From Pleodorina starrii (lineage: Eukaryota; Chlorophyta; Chlorophyceae; Chlamydomonadales; Volvocaceae), in contig BRXU01000016.1 of assembly GCA_030267565.1 (NCBI GenBank), forward strand, positions 498,501-562,500: DNA of 64,000 bases, in the 5' to 3' direction. Below are positions 1 to 11,334 of this stretch, piece by piece. Both the position numbers and the translations under genes were made by a program. The notes beneath the pieces are model-generated. The model was not told the DNA's origin. It made no database searches and was given only the letters and a program-made list of their open reading frames with translations. Positions within the stretch are counted from its first letter, which is position 1; the number at the start of each line of letters is the position of its first letter.

Positions 1-353
1 TCGTACTCGTGTCGTACTCAAGTCCTGTGCTGCTGTACTGCTATATAATGCGTGGCGTTGTTGCCACGCAATAGCAGTGGCGTTGTCGCCAGGTAAAGGC
101 CGGCCGCAAAGCTGTCACCGAAGCTGACACATCAACACACCAGCAGTGGGATGGGAAGGGCAGCAGCGGGGGGAGCGCCCAACCCCCCAACCCCCCCGGC
201 CCGCACTGCCCGCCTCCCCCTTCCCCCCTCCCTCAGGGTGTGCGGCAGTCGCTGCAGCGCTGGACGTTGGGTCTGTACCCGGGAGTGCTCCAGGTGGGGT
301 GGGGGTGGGAGGTGGGGTGGGGGGGGTGGGGGGTGGGGGGTTGGGTAATAAAC

Positions 354-373
354 ACGATACTGCAGCGGAGGGA
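354..373 (+). repeat. Dispersed family I copy (diverged) at an exon acceptor
   Basis: Contains GCAGCGGAGGGACG, the core of a short repeat seen at least nine times in this window. Here the CAG of the repeat serves as the proposed 3' splice site of the first visible exon (366-410). Confidence 0.5.
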
Positions 374-2836
374 CGCTGGCGACGACACCAAGACGAGAGC
401 CGAAGCCGAGGTAAGTCGACACTGCCATAACATAGAGAACAGGTCGTTACGGCCGTCACGCCCTCCCGGCTGGCTGAAAGGAGAGGCGTCCCACCCCGCT
501 TCCCTCCCTCACCCCCCTTTTTGGCTGCCTGCCTGTCTCCCCCTCCCTGCAGCTGGCCATGGGCGTGTACGACGTACCTGAGGTACGACAATTTTTGGGA
601 TTATGTCCGTGCTTTTCCGCCTTTTTTGAGGGCAGGTGTAGCCTGGGGGCAAGTCTCTGCCCGCGTGTGTGTGTGTGAGGACCCTCTCTCCTCTCCTCTC
701 TTCCTGTCCTCTCGTCCTCCTCCTCCTCCTCCTCGTCGTCGTCGTCGTCGGAAGAGGAGGAGGAGGACGCGAAAGCCCAAACCCATGCCTGCGGGCCCGC
801 TGCCACTTCTGGCTGGCTGTACGACGCTGCCTGCGCGCCGTACCGTCGTGCACGGCCAGGATCTTTTGTCGCGCCTGTTCCTGGGCTGCACCCGGGGGGG
901 TTCGAGCCCCGCTCCCCGCCTGAAAGCTGAAACTCCTCCTGCTGCTGCACCACCGCTGCTGACGCCGCTGCCGCCGCCACGGACCCGACCGCCTCCTCGC
1001 CCCGGCGCGCCCATCTGCCGTACATTCGTACAGTTGATCGCGGTGGCCCGCACCGCCATGTGCGAGGCCGGCGGCTCCCTGGAGCCCATCAGCCGCCTCC
1101 AGGTACGGCACAGTACAGTACGGCAGATATAGTACGGCGTCTCTTGCCCCCGTGTCTCCCGCATAAAAACAGCTTGATCTCTCTCTCTCTCCTCTCGAGC
1201 GGCCTTCCAGCCCTATCCCGCCCTATCCAGCCCTACCCAGTCAGGCCCGGCCGCAGCCCCTGCAACGTGCAAACCCAAAACTCGTCCACCGTTACCCCGT
1301 TTGCCCCCCACCTGCCGCCTCCGCCCCCACTTCCGTACACAGGCCGTGTCGTACTACGCCGGCATGCTGTCGTATTACTGGCTGCTCGCCACCCCCGCGA
1401 TGGGGTTCGTGTTCGGCCTCTACCTCTACCTCTCGGTGGGTGGCTGCTGGGTGGGGTGGGCGGCTGCTGGCTGGGTTGCGTGGGGTGGGGTGGCTGGGGT
1501 GGCTGCTGGCTGGGGTGGGTGGCTGGGTTGCGTGGGGTGGGGTGCGTGGGGTGGGGCTCAGGCTCCCTGCCCCTCCCTCCCTCCCTCCCTCCCTGCCTGC
1601 CCACCTACACACCCACATCCACATCCACAGAGTACTTGCCCGCCTTCGTCTAGCTGCCCGCCTGCCTGTCCCACCCGCCCGCCGGCCCGCCCTGACTAAC
1701 TCACGCTGCCTCCCACCCCCCGTCCCGTCTCGTCCCGTCCCGTCTCGTCCCGTCTCGTCCGTTGTTTCCGTTTGCCTCCAGGTGTGTTGGTTTCACGTGC
1801 ACTACGACGAGGCCTTCTCCAGCCTCCGGGAGACCAACTGCAAGTCCTTCTGCCGCCTACACATAGGGCCCACCGGCGATCTGGCGCTGTACACCCTTGC
1901 ACTGGACGAGGTGCCAACCAGGTACGGTATGTGCACACGTCGTGTCGTACGATATGTGTATGGATGTGCCACCCGTACTGTACGACAACACGGCGCGCTG
2001 GAAGGTTGGAGCGGTGTTTTTGTTGCCGGAAAGGATCGGGGGCAGAGAGGGGAAGAGGCGGCGCCTAGGGGGAAAGGGGGGCAGCGTGGCAGTTTGCTGT
2101 GGGGGATCGATTGCGCTGGCGGAAAGCGCGAGGGCCGAGGGGTCGTCATCGGGTGCGCCGGAGCCGCTGGATGGCAGGACGGCAACCGCGCCATGCCGCC
2201 GCCGCAGCCGCCTGGCGCTGGGCGCCTGGGGCTGGGCCGTCTCTCGACTTTGTTTATTAACGGTACCGTATCGGTGACTGAGCGCCCTGACTGGCTGACT
2301 GACTGACTGACTGACTGACTGACTGACTGACTGACTGACTGACTGTGTGTATCGGTTTCCTTCCGGTGTCGCAGTGTGCATCGCAGACCGACTGTGTGTT
2401 TTGGTATCGATGTCGGTATCGGTGTCGCAGGTGGCAGGAGGACGAGCGATGGCGGGGACGTCACGGCGGCGGCTCGCCGGGGGTGGTGGCGCACGAGGCG
2501 CACTTCCCCAGCCGCTGGCTGCCCGCTCGGCAGGCGGCGCGGGGGCAGGACGGGCGGGAGGAGGAGCAAGAGGGCGACGGGGCGGAGCGGCGGCGGGGAG
2601 GGGGCCGGAAGGGCGGCGCGGCTGCTGCTGCTGCTGCAACAGCGGCGGCGGCGGCGGGTGGTGCGCCGAAGGCGGGTGGGGGGCGCGGAGGTGGAGGGGG
2701 AGGGCGCGGCGGCGGCGGCGGCGGCGGGGGGGACTGCACCGCGGCGGCGGCTGGGGGATCGGGCCGGGGGGTCCCGCCGGGCGGCGTTCGTTGGCGGTTG
2801 GTCGATTACGTTTTCATTTCCCGCAGGCAGGTGTAG
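366..2836 (+). CDS. C-terminal part of a multi-exon membrane-associated protein, probably metallophosphoesterase-like (5' end outside window)
   Basis: Six exons keep an open frame: 366-410, 553-582, 1034-1102, 1343-1435, 1782-1921 and 2431-2836, all GT-AG, 783 nt (260 residues plus stop). The fourth exon encodes a hydrophobic, likely membrane-spanning stretch (YYWLLATPAMGFVFGLYLYL). The next two encode WFHVHYDEAFSSLRE, then LALYTLALDEVPTRW, then FPSRWLPAR. I recall this WFHVHYDEAFSSL/VDKVP-W pattern from the C-terminal part of plant and protist calcineurin-like metallophosphoesterases, but the catalytic metal-binding motifs would lie upstream of the window, so the function is inferred only. 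After FPSRWLPAR the protein runs into an Arg/Gly/Ala-rich low-complexity tail ending at TAG 2834-2836. The first exon (366-410) is weak: its acceptor lies within a dispersed-repeat copy. Confidence 0.55.
1436..1781 (+). repeat. Intron with G-rich minisatellite
   Basis: The intron between the hydrophobic exon and the WFHVHY exon is made largely of degenerate repeats of GGCTGCTGGCTGGGTTGCGT and GGGGTGGGGT, followed by (CCCT)n and (GTCTC/GTCCC)n pyrimidine tracts before the acceptor at 1780-1781. Confidence 0.6.
2295..2344 (+). repeat. (CTGA)n tetranucleotide microsatellite
   Basis: About twelve uninterrupted copies of CTGA, in the intron before the last exon of the first gene. Confidence 0.9.
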
Positions 2837-2929
2837 GCAGCTGCTGCTGCTGCTGCTTCATCTAGATCTGCAGCATCTAGGCTGCTGCCGTATTGCAGCT
2901 CGGAAGCTGCTGGTGGTGGTGCTGGTGTA

Positions 2930-3022
2930 GATGGGTGTGTAGACGGGTGGTGGTGTAGACGGGTGGTGGTGTAGACGGGTGGTGGTGTAGACGGGTGGTG
3001 GTGTAGACGGGTGGTGGTGTTA
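2930..3022 (+). repeat. 16-bp minisatellite downstream of the first gene
   Basis: About five near-perfect copies of GTAGACGGGTGGTGGT, starting about 90 bp after the stop codon, so probably in the 3' UTR or just past it. Confidence 0.85.
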
Positions 3023-4251
3023 CAGATGCAAGCCGCTGTTGCCACTGGTGTTGTTGCTGCTGCTGTTAGGCTGGTGGTGTTCTTGGTGTTGCAATTGTAG
3101 GCTGGCTGCCCAGCTGGCTGACTGTGGTGCGGGTGGGCGTGGGTGTTGGTGTGGAGAGCAATGGCAGTATTGACGCCGCCGCCGCAGCAGCAGCAGCTGC
3201 AGCAGCCCAATCACAGGCCTCACCTCACCATCACCGTATGCAGCAGCGGCTTCTGCGGGGTTTACCAACAACACGGGCACTACCAGGCAATGTGGCAGCA
3301 GCGGCGCTGGTGGTGTCAATGTGTGTCTGTGTGTTTGGTACCGGTACTCTATCGGCTGACTTCCGCTAAACTGCTGATGCATCAAGCAGGGCACGAAGCA
3401 AACAGAGTGGCCTGACGACGGACCATTTACACTGCGGAGATCATACACCCGCGACGAAAGCGAGCAGGCGCGCCGAAGCGCATACACCAAGAAGCGAAGC
3501 GCGCCACCGGCACTCGACAGACGAAAGCCCTGCGGGGCAAGTCAGCCAGGGCGCAGTCCGCGTACCCAGTGTCACGGGCACATGCCTGCCAGCGATGGGG
3601 CATGGCCGCGACACCATGTTCCAGTATCGCAACGCCTAGATACGAGCAAATGAGGAACCACGGACGGCAGCAACCGTGAAGCAGCGCGACTGCGCGAGAG
3701 TAACGGCTACACAGCGACGCACGGCCTAGAGGATAGGAGCGATAGGACACGCAACACACCCGTGCCTGCTTCCGATGGAGCGAACAAGGCTGCTGCGCTC
3801 GCGCTAGGCTGCAGCTAGTAGCTACGGTTGCTGCAAGAAAGCGTGGCGCATAGCAAGTCTCACGCACAGCCTGGCCGCAGTAAGCCTGGCAGCGCGAGGT
3901 GACGAAGACCTGCTGCGGATTGCAGTTCAGAATGTGCGAGCACGCTCGCGCGATTGTCGGAAAGGCGCGGAGCCGCGGACGGGGGACGCGAGGATGCGTT
4001 GTTGGACAACGCCATACAACAAGCGCGACAACGCGCGCAGGTCGAACTGCAGATGACTCAAGATGTCCTCCTAGCGAGCCAACAGGCCCTGAGGGGATCA
4101 GGTCTTTCAAAGCTCCCACAAGACATCCAAACTTCCAAAGGGGCACGTGGGCCATGTGGCGCATCCTCACCCGGCCGCAGCCTGGCCCTTTGCCCCCTAC
4201 TATACGGCCCCATGTGCGGACGGCTGACCCTGAGGTACAGCGAGGTCCATG

Positions 4252-4253
<2 letters not shown>
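3023..4253. other. Unassigned region without a supported gene
   Basis: No domain or splice-consistent gene is recognised. The minus strand is open for about 247 codons (3427-4170), but that translation is Cys/Arg-rich with no recognisable motif. On the plus strand about 3993-4130 encodes a helix-like stretch (LLDNAIQQARQRAQVELQMT), the only part that resembles real protein; it could be an exon of an unrecognised gene. Composition is less repetitive than the flanks. Confidence 0.3.

Positions 4254-4288
<35 letters not shown>
4254..4288 (+). repeat. (GT)n dinucleotide microsatellite
   Basis: About 17 uninterrupted GT units. Confidence 0.9.
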
Positions 4289-4291
<3 letters not shown>

Positions 4292-4879
4292 ATGGTTGGG
4301 GGTGCGTGCCCCTCTCATGAAACAAAACCCATACGAGCCGAGGGCCCAAGGGGACCAAAACGCCTAAATGCACGACAGTGAAAAGCCGCACATGCAGGAG
4401 ATAGAAGAGGACACTAGCGGCCAAAGGGGACAATTGAGTTGCGGTGGGCCCAGTTGCTCTCAAACATCCTCGCCGAACGAGAGGGATCCCTGTCACGACA
4501 CACAGCGTAACCCTAAAATAATTGACACAGCGTGTCGAAAGCCTGGATTGTACGCTCGACACCAGAAGGCCGTGGACAGGCGGGCAGCAAGCGGACAAGT
4601 CTCGTATAAATTATGCGGCCTGAGAAACTTCAATCGTACTGCAGACTGATAAAGGTGACTCGAGCTTGTTGGGATGGCCTGATTGGGTGTTTCTATCCTA
4701 ACCGGGCCCATGGATCCTGCCGTACTTGGATCAAAATGAGCGGCACTCCGCCAGCTCCCGCTCAGGCAGTGATCGCCGGAGTGACGGCACTCAGATCCCG
4801 TCTTCCGGAGTGGATTCCGCGGCGTTCCTCCATCCTTGACCAAGGCAGGGTTTCTGGTGTGTGTGTGTTTGTGTGTGGG
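4289..4879. other. Unassigned region, nothing recognised
   Basis: Moderate complexity and no recognisable coding signature. Several stop codons interrupt all frames. Confidence 0.3.
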
Positions 4880-5283
4880 GTCGTTCGGGGTCCGTTCGGG
4901 GTCGTTTGGGGTCGTTCGGGGTCCGTTCGGAGTCGTTTGGGGTCGTTCGGGATCCGTTCGGGATCCGTTCGGGGTCGTTCGGGATCCGTTCGGGTCGTTC
5001 GGGATCCGTTCGGGGTCGTTCGGGATCCGTTCGGGGTCGTTCGGGGTCGTTCGGGATCCGTTCGGGGTCGTTCGGGGTCGTTCGGAATCCGTTCGGGGTC
5101 GTTCGGGATCCGTTCGGGATCCGTTTGGAGTCGTTCGGCATCCGTTCGGGGTCGTTCGGGGTCGTTCGGGATCCGTTCGGGTTTGTTCGGGATCCGTTCG
5201 GGGTCGTTCGAGATCCGTTCGGGATCCGTTCGGGATCCGTTCGGGGTCGTTCGGGATCCGTTCGGGGTCGTTCGGGGTCGTTT
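4880..5283 (+). repeat. Minisatellite of alternating 10- and 11-bp units
   Basis: About 400 bp built from GGGGTCGTTC (10 bp) and GGGATCCGTTC (11 bp) units in irregular order, with scattered point variants (for example GGAGTCGTTT). The unit lacks stop codons in most frames, so long spurious Arg/Pro/Asp or Ser/Phe/Gly frames appear on both strands. Confidence 0.9.
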
Positions 5284-5594
5284 GGTGGCTGGGGGGCTGG
5301 GGGCTCTGCCTTGGTGAAGCGCAGATGCCGGATGTGCTGTGTTCAGCCCCGAATACCGTACAAGGGGGCCCATTAAGTAGGAAACACGTTTTGTTGAATG
5401 GATCGAGGTACCGAGAGTCGCGAGAATCGGTCGCCGCCAGGATTCGGGTCGTCGTTCTTTGCTGTGACCTGCCAGCCGGCCTGCCGGCCTGGGCGCAACA
5501 ACCCGGGCCGGGCCGGGCCGGGGATGCCCGGGCGCAGCACAACGCAGCGGCTGCAGCCCACACCCCACCAGCCACCCCCCCTTGATCGTCTGCC

Positions 5595-5664
5595 AACAGC
5601 CAAACCACGACCACAAGAACTCGCCGCCAAGTGCGCGAGTTGTTGTGGTTGTGGTTTGGCTGTT
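5595..5664. repeat. Near-perfect inverted repeat, 30-bp arms
   Basis: Arms 5595-5624 and 5635-5664 are reverse complements with two mismatches, separated by 10 nt (CGCCAAGTGC). A transcript in either direction would fold into a long hairpin. No surrounding gene is recognised. Confidence 0.85.
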
Positions 5665-8600
5665 GATGATGATGACGTTTTTACAGAGGGCTCCCGGCCC
5701 TCGCCAGAGCAGGGCATTGAGCATACGAGCCATAGAGCGGCCGCGCACTGCAGAGGAAGCGGTACCCAACTCAGAAGCGCACTGCACTGTACTGCACTGC
5801 ACTGCACTCGGAAACATTGAACGAACACCGGTGGTGGAGGCGCATCCGAGTAGGAAGACAACACAGGGCCGATGAAGCCCGCGCAAACCCCGACATCGTT
5901 CTTCTTTACACATCCCCTTCCCCTTGCCCTTTTTCCCTTTCCCTTCCCCTTGCCCTTCCCCTTGCCCTTTTTCCCTTGCCCTTCCCCCGGACGCGCTGTT
6001 CAGCCGCGCACGCGCCCAACAACGCAGGTTCTCACATCACAGAGCGAAAGACTCCCCCCAATGCCGCAAAACCCCCTCTCCCCCTATTTTTTTCCCGCGG
6101 CTGTACTCGGCGGCGGCGGCGGCGCTGGGCACTGCCTCATGGTGGAGGTACCGTTCCGTACTGTCGTACTCTCGAGGCGCCGGCCTGCCCCGATGCCAAC
6201 CACCCCGCCCAAGCCGGTCAGCCACCCCCGCCTCTCCCAAAAACAACAGGGCCATACACCCACGCCCACATGCACACCATTAACGCCGCCAAAGGCACCG
6301 AGCACCGACATCGACTTAAACCCTGGAACCCATTCTCCCCACCTCCGAACAGAAACAGTGCATTCGTGTGCGCATTCGAACACCATCATCATCAGCATCA
6401 TTTGAACCACCACCATCCGGACCAATGGGGGGGGGGGCGCCATAACCTCCAAGACCACCAGCCCCCACCCCTACAGCATGCGTGTCATTCACCTTGAGTT
6501 TTTCGAAGCCCCTTCTCTACAGACAAAGCACGCGCGCGCACAAACCCGCCGCCGTAGCCGCCGATGTCCACCGTGTCACCTCCAAGCCTTGCAGTTTCAG
6601 GTGTCCTCCCTCCCCTAGGCGTCCCAAGCCTTCCGCGCCGCGCCGCGCGCGCCGCCGCCAATTATCGACTGTTAAATATATATTCCAATTTCCACACCAA
6701 CAGACGAACCAACGACATGTCGCCGACCGGCCTGCACCCTCGGAACCCCTCTCCCCGCCCTCCATCCCGCCCCCCCATCCCGGCAGCAAAGTAAAAAAGA
6801 CAAAACGGACGCGCGCTGTGTCCCAACGGAGCATATCCAGGCTCCTGTACATAAAACAGTGTCGTATAACCTCATCGTACAATCGTACACACTGCGACGC
6901 TCTCGACGCGCGCTCTCGACGACGGGATTCGATTCGGACGACCGCGGCAACCGGCCCTTTCGGCGTGGGTCGGTGGGTCGGCGGGCGATATTCGTGCAAA
7001 CGGCAGCGCCCCGTGCCGCTTGCGGCAGCAGCGCAGTCCAGCGCACCCCAAACGCCGCCAGCACAGACACACGCACACGACACACACACGACACGCACAC
7101 ACACGCACCAGCTCACAAAGGCCACGCAGCCTGGCTGGCCGACGGTGGTGCCGCTACCGACCGGACCGCGCCGCGCCGTCCCGTCCCGACACGGCACACA
7201 CGACATCCACGACCCCCTCACCCTACGGCGGGGCACCTCCCTTCCTTTTGGATTCAAACCCCAGCGAGCCCACGGTTGCGTGCGCTGCTGCCGGGTGCGC
7301 GTCTGTTCTTCGCCTGTTTCGCCGTCACCGCATCCCGCCGCCCTTTACCAACGCCCCGCAAAATACCGTAGCAGCAGCGACATCCGCGCATGTGTCCCCG
7401 AGGAGTCGTTGCGCGCTGCTCCTCCGGCCCCACCCTCCCCCAGACAAACGCTCCGCCACAATTCAACAAGTCAAGAAGTCTTCTGAACCAAATTTTATAA
7501 CGCCGAATTATAATGCCATACATATGTGCCCCCGAGTCCGTGCCGTGTCGTGTCGTCCTCCTCCTTCTTTGCTTCCGGTGGTCCAGCTGGTCGGTCGGCA
7601 GGGAGCTCGACAGTGTGGCCCCATTCGAGGCACTGCATCGTACTGTGTCGTACTGAGAAGCCCCTCCCTCCCTCCCCCCGACCCGACCCGACCCGACCCG
7701 ACCCGACCGCCCTTTCCTGACGAGCCAGAAACGAACCAAAAAATCCCGCGCCCTCCGTCCCTCCCTCCATCCATGCCTTCCCGTCCACACACTCGGGCGC
7801 GAGAACAACGAGCAGGCGCGACAGCAGCCGATCCCTTCGCCGTCAAAGGTGGCTCCAGCCGTTTCCTCGCCGACGGGACGCCGCGCTCCTACCGCTGCTG
7901 CCGTCGTCACCGTCGCCACAGATCTCCCCTTGGGGAAGCGTGACACACTCACACACACAAACACACACACACAAAAACACAAAAACACTCAAATTGCTCC
8001 CGATGTTTATGCTCATGCATCGGCTCGTCCACCCGTACTGCGGCGGCGACTATGCATACGTTCGGAGCCGCCCTTGCTCCCTCCCGCGCACTCCTCGCCC
8101 TGGCCCCTTGAACGCGTTTCTTGTCGGAGCCGTCAATGGACCTATGGTCCGACACGAGGTGTGGCTTCACTGCTCGCAGGTGGGGGTCTCGCGCCTTCGC
8201 CGCCGCCTCCGCGTTTCCTTGCCCGCACGCACCGCAGCGAGTGGAGTGAGTGAGTGAGCGCGCTCTCTGGCACCTGGGGCAGCCAACTCGCCGCAGCGGA
8301 TGAGCCCACGACAGCATACATACCTTCACCCGGACACCTTCCGTGCCTCCGGCTTGCTGTCCGGCGCTCCAAACCAACTGGCAGCAGCAGCAGCAACACC
8401 AGCAGCAGCAACGACAGCGGCAGCAGCAGCAGCCGCGGCACGCCCCCAACACAGCCATCCGAAAGGGCATCAAAATGCATTGCTGCAAAGCACCGTCACG
8501 TACCGTATTACCACCACCACCACCACCACCACCCAAAACCCTCCGCCACCGCCACCAGCCCTCTACCCCGGTCACACGGTATGCTCTCCTCTCACCTCAC

Positions 8601-9570
8601 TCGCACCCCCAATCACTCCGCCACTTCAACCCGCCCCTCGCCTCGCCTCGCCTTGGCCGTTGCCCCGCCCCCTCTCTGCGATGTCCATGTCCTCTTTCTC
8701 TCCCCTCTCCACACTCGCGCTCCTCCGCCTCCCGCAGCCCCAAAAAAACCCTCTCCCCGGCAACGCGCGCGATCCGGCTTCGCACAGGAGCTGCGCCACC
8801 GCCGCAGCCGCCACCGTCGCCGCAGCCGCCACCGTCGCCACCGTCGCCACCGTCGCCACCGTCGCCACGAAAGTTCTTGCTCTTCTCGCTGCTGTTGTTA
8901 TTGCGTTACCACCGTCGTCGTCGTCGTCGTCGAGACCCCTGCGCCAGTGCCTGCTACAACCGCTCGCACGGGGGTGAGACGCACACAAACGCTCACAAAC
9001 AAACGCGCGCGCGCGCTCAAGACACGTTTTAGAGGAGCGACCCCACCGCGCCTCCCCCCACCTTTCCTGTTGCAAGGAACGGCGGACCTTGAAAAATAAC
9101 GACAGCAACACCCCAAAAGAAACACGCGCGCGCGCTCACCCCCCGGGGTTGGGGAGACGCCAACGTGCCGAAAGCCCGTGTGAAGAAAGGAGGCCAGCGT
9201 TGGCCGCGGCCCTGACTGACCCGCCGGGTCGGTGCAAGTACGGGGCACAGTGCGACGCAGCGGCAGTGACAGGGCAGCTCAGAGCAGGGCCGGGGCAGTG
9301 TAGCGAAGCGCAGCGCAACGCAGGGCTGTTGAGTTCAGGGTTGTTTGAGTGCAGGGCCGTCAAGTGCAGGGCCGGGCCGGGCCGGTACAGATCCCCGGGC
9401 AGGTAGGGCATGGCAAGGGGATGTCCAAACATCCCCAGGAAAAGGAGGAGAAGGGGGAGCTTCGGGCGCAGGAGGAGGCTGCGACACGCCACCGCGCGGC
9501 CGCTCCATGCCCGCCCGCCCGCCCACACTCGCTCCATCCCTCAAGCCCCTGCCACGCCCCCAACCACTCC
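5665..9570. other. Gene-poor low-complexity region
   Basis: Rich in C/A and pyrimidine tracts with many short microsatellites: (CTGCA)n about 5777-5812, polypyrimidine 5905-5990, CA tracts about 7065-7110 and 7950-7985, (CCCGA)n 7678-7708, (CAC)n about 8510-8533, a GCCACCGTC 9-mer about 8803-8868. Overlapping open frames on both strands are compositional; none shows a recognisable domain. Part may be untranslated or intronic sequence of an unseen gene. Confidence 0.4.
7678..7708 (+). repeat. (CCCGA)n pentanucleotide microsatellite
   Basis: Six uninterrupted copies. Confidence 0.85.
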
Positions 9571-9645
9571 AACCCAACCCAACCCAACCCAACCCAACCC
9601 AACCCAACCCAACCCAACCCAACCCAACCCAACCCAACCCAACCC
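9571..9645 (+). repeat. (AACCC)n pentanucleotide microsatellite
   Basis: Fifteen perfect copies of AACCC. Resembles a telomere-type motif but differs from the TTTTAGGG unit of chlamydomonad telomeres, so it is treated as a simple repeat. Confidence 0.9.
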
Positions 9646-11334
9646 AGCTCGAACCGCACTGCACACTCCCCAGACACACCATGCAAAGTAACAACCCTCA
9701 TCGGCTCGCCGTGCATCTGTCGTACAATCCCCAGTTGCCGTGCAGGCGACTCCTGCCACACCCACAGCACCCTGACGGCGTATGTGCCGTACAGCGCCAC
9801 CCGGTGCAAAACCCAACTCCCACCACTCCCCGCAAGTCCCCGCCCCGCCTTCCCCTCCCGAACGACGCCCGCCTCCGTTCCCTTGCCCCCACACCCCCAC
9901 CCGCACCCGCACCACACTATTATTATTCCTTCGAAGGTAAACAGCCGAGCCGCCGGGCGGCGCGGCGCGGCGCGGCGTCTGTCTGTCGCCGTGACGAGGT
10001 GGTTGAATTGGTTGAATAATGGAGCCGTGGTGGGTGCGCGACTGAGGGAGGCGGGCCGGGCTGCACCCACGTGACCCACGGGTCGGTCGCGCACAGGGGA
10101 GACCCAGGGGTCGGTCCCGCGAGGCGAGCACCCGCGAGCAAAAATGACGGTAAAACTCCGCATCTCGCGTCACGTGATGTCGCACCACAGAAGCAGGCAC
10201 GCGTCGCTTCGCTAGGCTGCCGCGAGCCGACAGTCGCTCGATCGCCGGCAGCTCCCTCTGCGCCTCTCTGCCCTCCTTTCCCGTCCCTTTTTCGGTGCGT
10301 CAGTACCATCGCAACTCGCTCGTGGGGTCAGTGTCGACGAGACATTTGGTCTTTTTTGCGGCTCTCTGACGCACACGCACTCACGCACACGCACACGCAC
10401 ACGCACGCGATTCCTCTCGCATTTTCGTCTGTCTGGACCAGAGGCCTCTATCCCTTGGCCCGCCGCCCTCTCGGTCAGGTCCGGATCGATTCGGCTCCCT
10501 CTAAACCCCTAACCCCGAAGCCATACACCCAGCCCGTCGCCCCTGTGATGAATTTCCACTCCGTGTCGACGTCATCATAGATAGAACGAACACGACAAAT
10601 AAATAAACCAACCAACCAACCAATAAACCAATAAACCAACAAACCGTTGCGGGAAAACGGAAGCGAAATCAACGACCAACGACGCCGAACTGAACCATGC
10701 TGGTATGCCGCACCAATGTGGCCCTTCCCCCGCCCCCTCGCGCCTCCTCCGGCCTCCCCCCGTTTTCTTGAGGGCTCTCCCCCCCTGACCTCCGGCCCGT
10801 AACGAGCCGCAAGTCCGCGCCGCGCTGCCCTCGCCCCGCCCGACCTGCCGCCGATCCATGCCGATCGATCGCTCCCGTCCGTAATGCTGCTCACCATCGA
10901 CGTCGCGCCGAGCTGCCCCTCGCTGCCCAGACATGCTGCCGCGCCCATGCCCGGCCCCAAGCCGACCCAGCCTTCTGCTGCAATGAACTGCCGTTGGAAT
11001 GGACTGCTGCTGCAATGAACACGACTCCGGGGCCCTCCCTCCTTCCTTACGGCTCATTCCTCTCCTCGTCCTCCTCGTCCGGTGTGAGGTTCGCCGCCGT
11101 CGTCACCCGTGCCTTCGCTGCGGTCCGTACCGTGTCTTTGTACAGCCTCCCGCCTCTCAAACCCTTGCACTCTCAAACCCCCACGGAAGCGCTGAGGTCC
11201 TGACGCCGCCCCCACATCCACGCGCCCAGCATCCCGCCGGCCGGGGCGGTGCGGTGGGCGACGTGCAGACAGCCCAAGTCCACCGGCGGAGCTGCGCGAC
11301 AGGCCGATCCACGTGTCAGACCGACCCACGGGCC
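9646..11334. other. Region downstream of the cyclase gene, probably including its 3' UTR
   Basis: No coding signature recognised. Contains an (AACC)/(AATAAACC)-type tract at about 10597-10645. The part nearest 11334 is expected to be 3' UTR of the minus-strand cyclase; no poly(A) signal was assigned. Confidence 0.4.

Noticed and set aside
899..915. GGTTCGAGCCCCG, a B-box-like string
   Set aside because: No A-box or acceptor stem upstream; chance match in GC-rich intron.
3427..4170. 247-codon minus-strand frame
   Set aside because: Cys/Arg-rich translation without domain, and no splice or context support.
4493..5913. Large minus-strand frames through the 10/11-bp minisatellite
   Set aside because: Repeat-driven; no domain and several overlapping frames of equal length on both strands.
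9571..9645. (AACCC)n as an internal telomere
   Set aside because: Unit differs from the TTTTAGGG type used by chlamydomonad algae; more simply a microsatellite.
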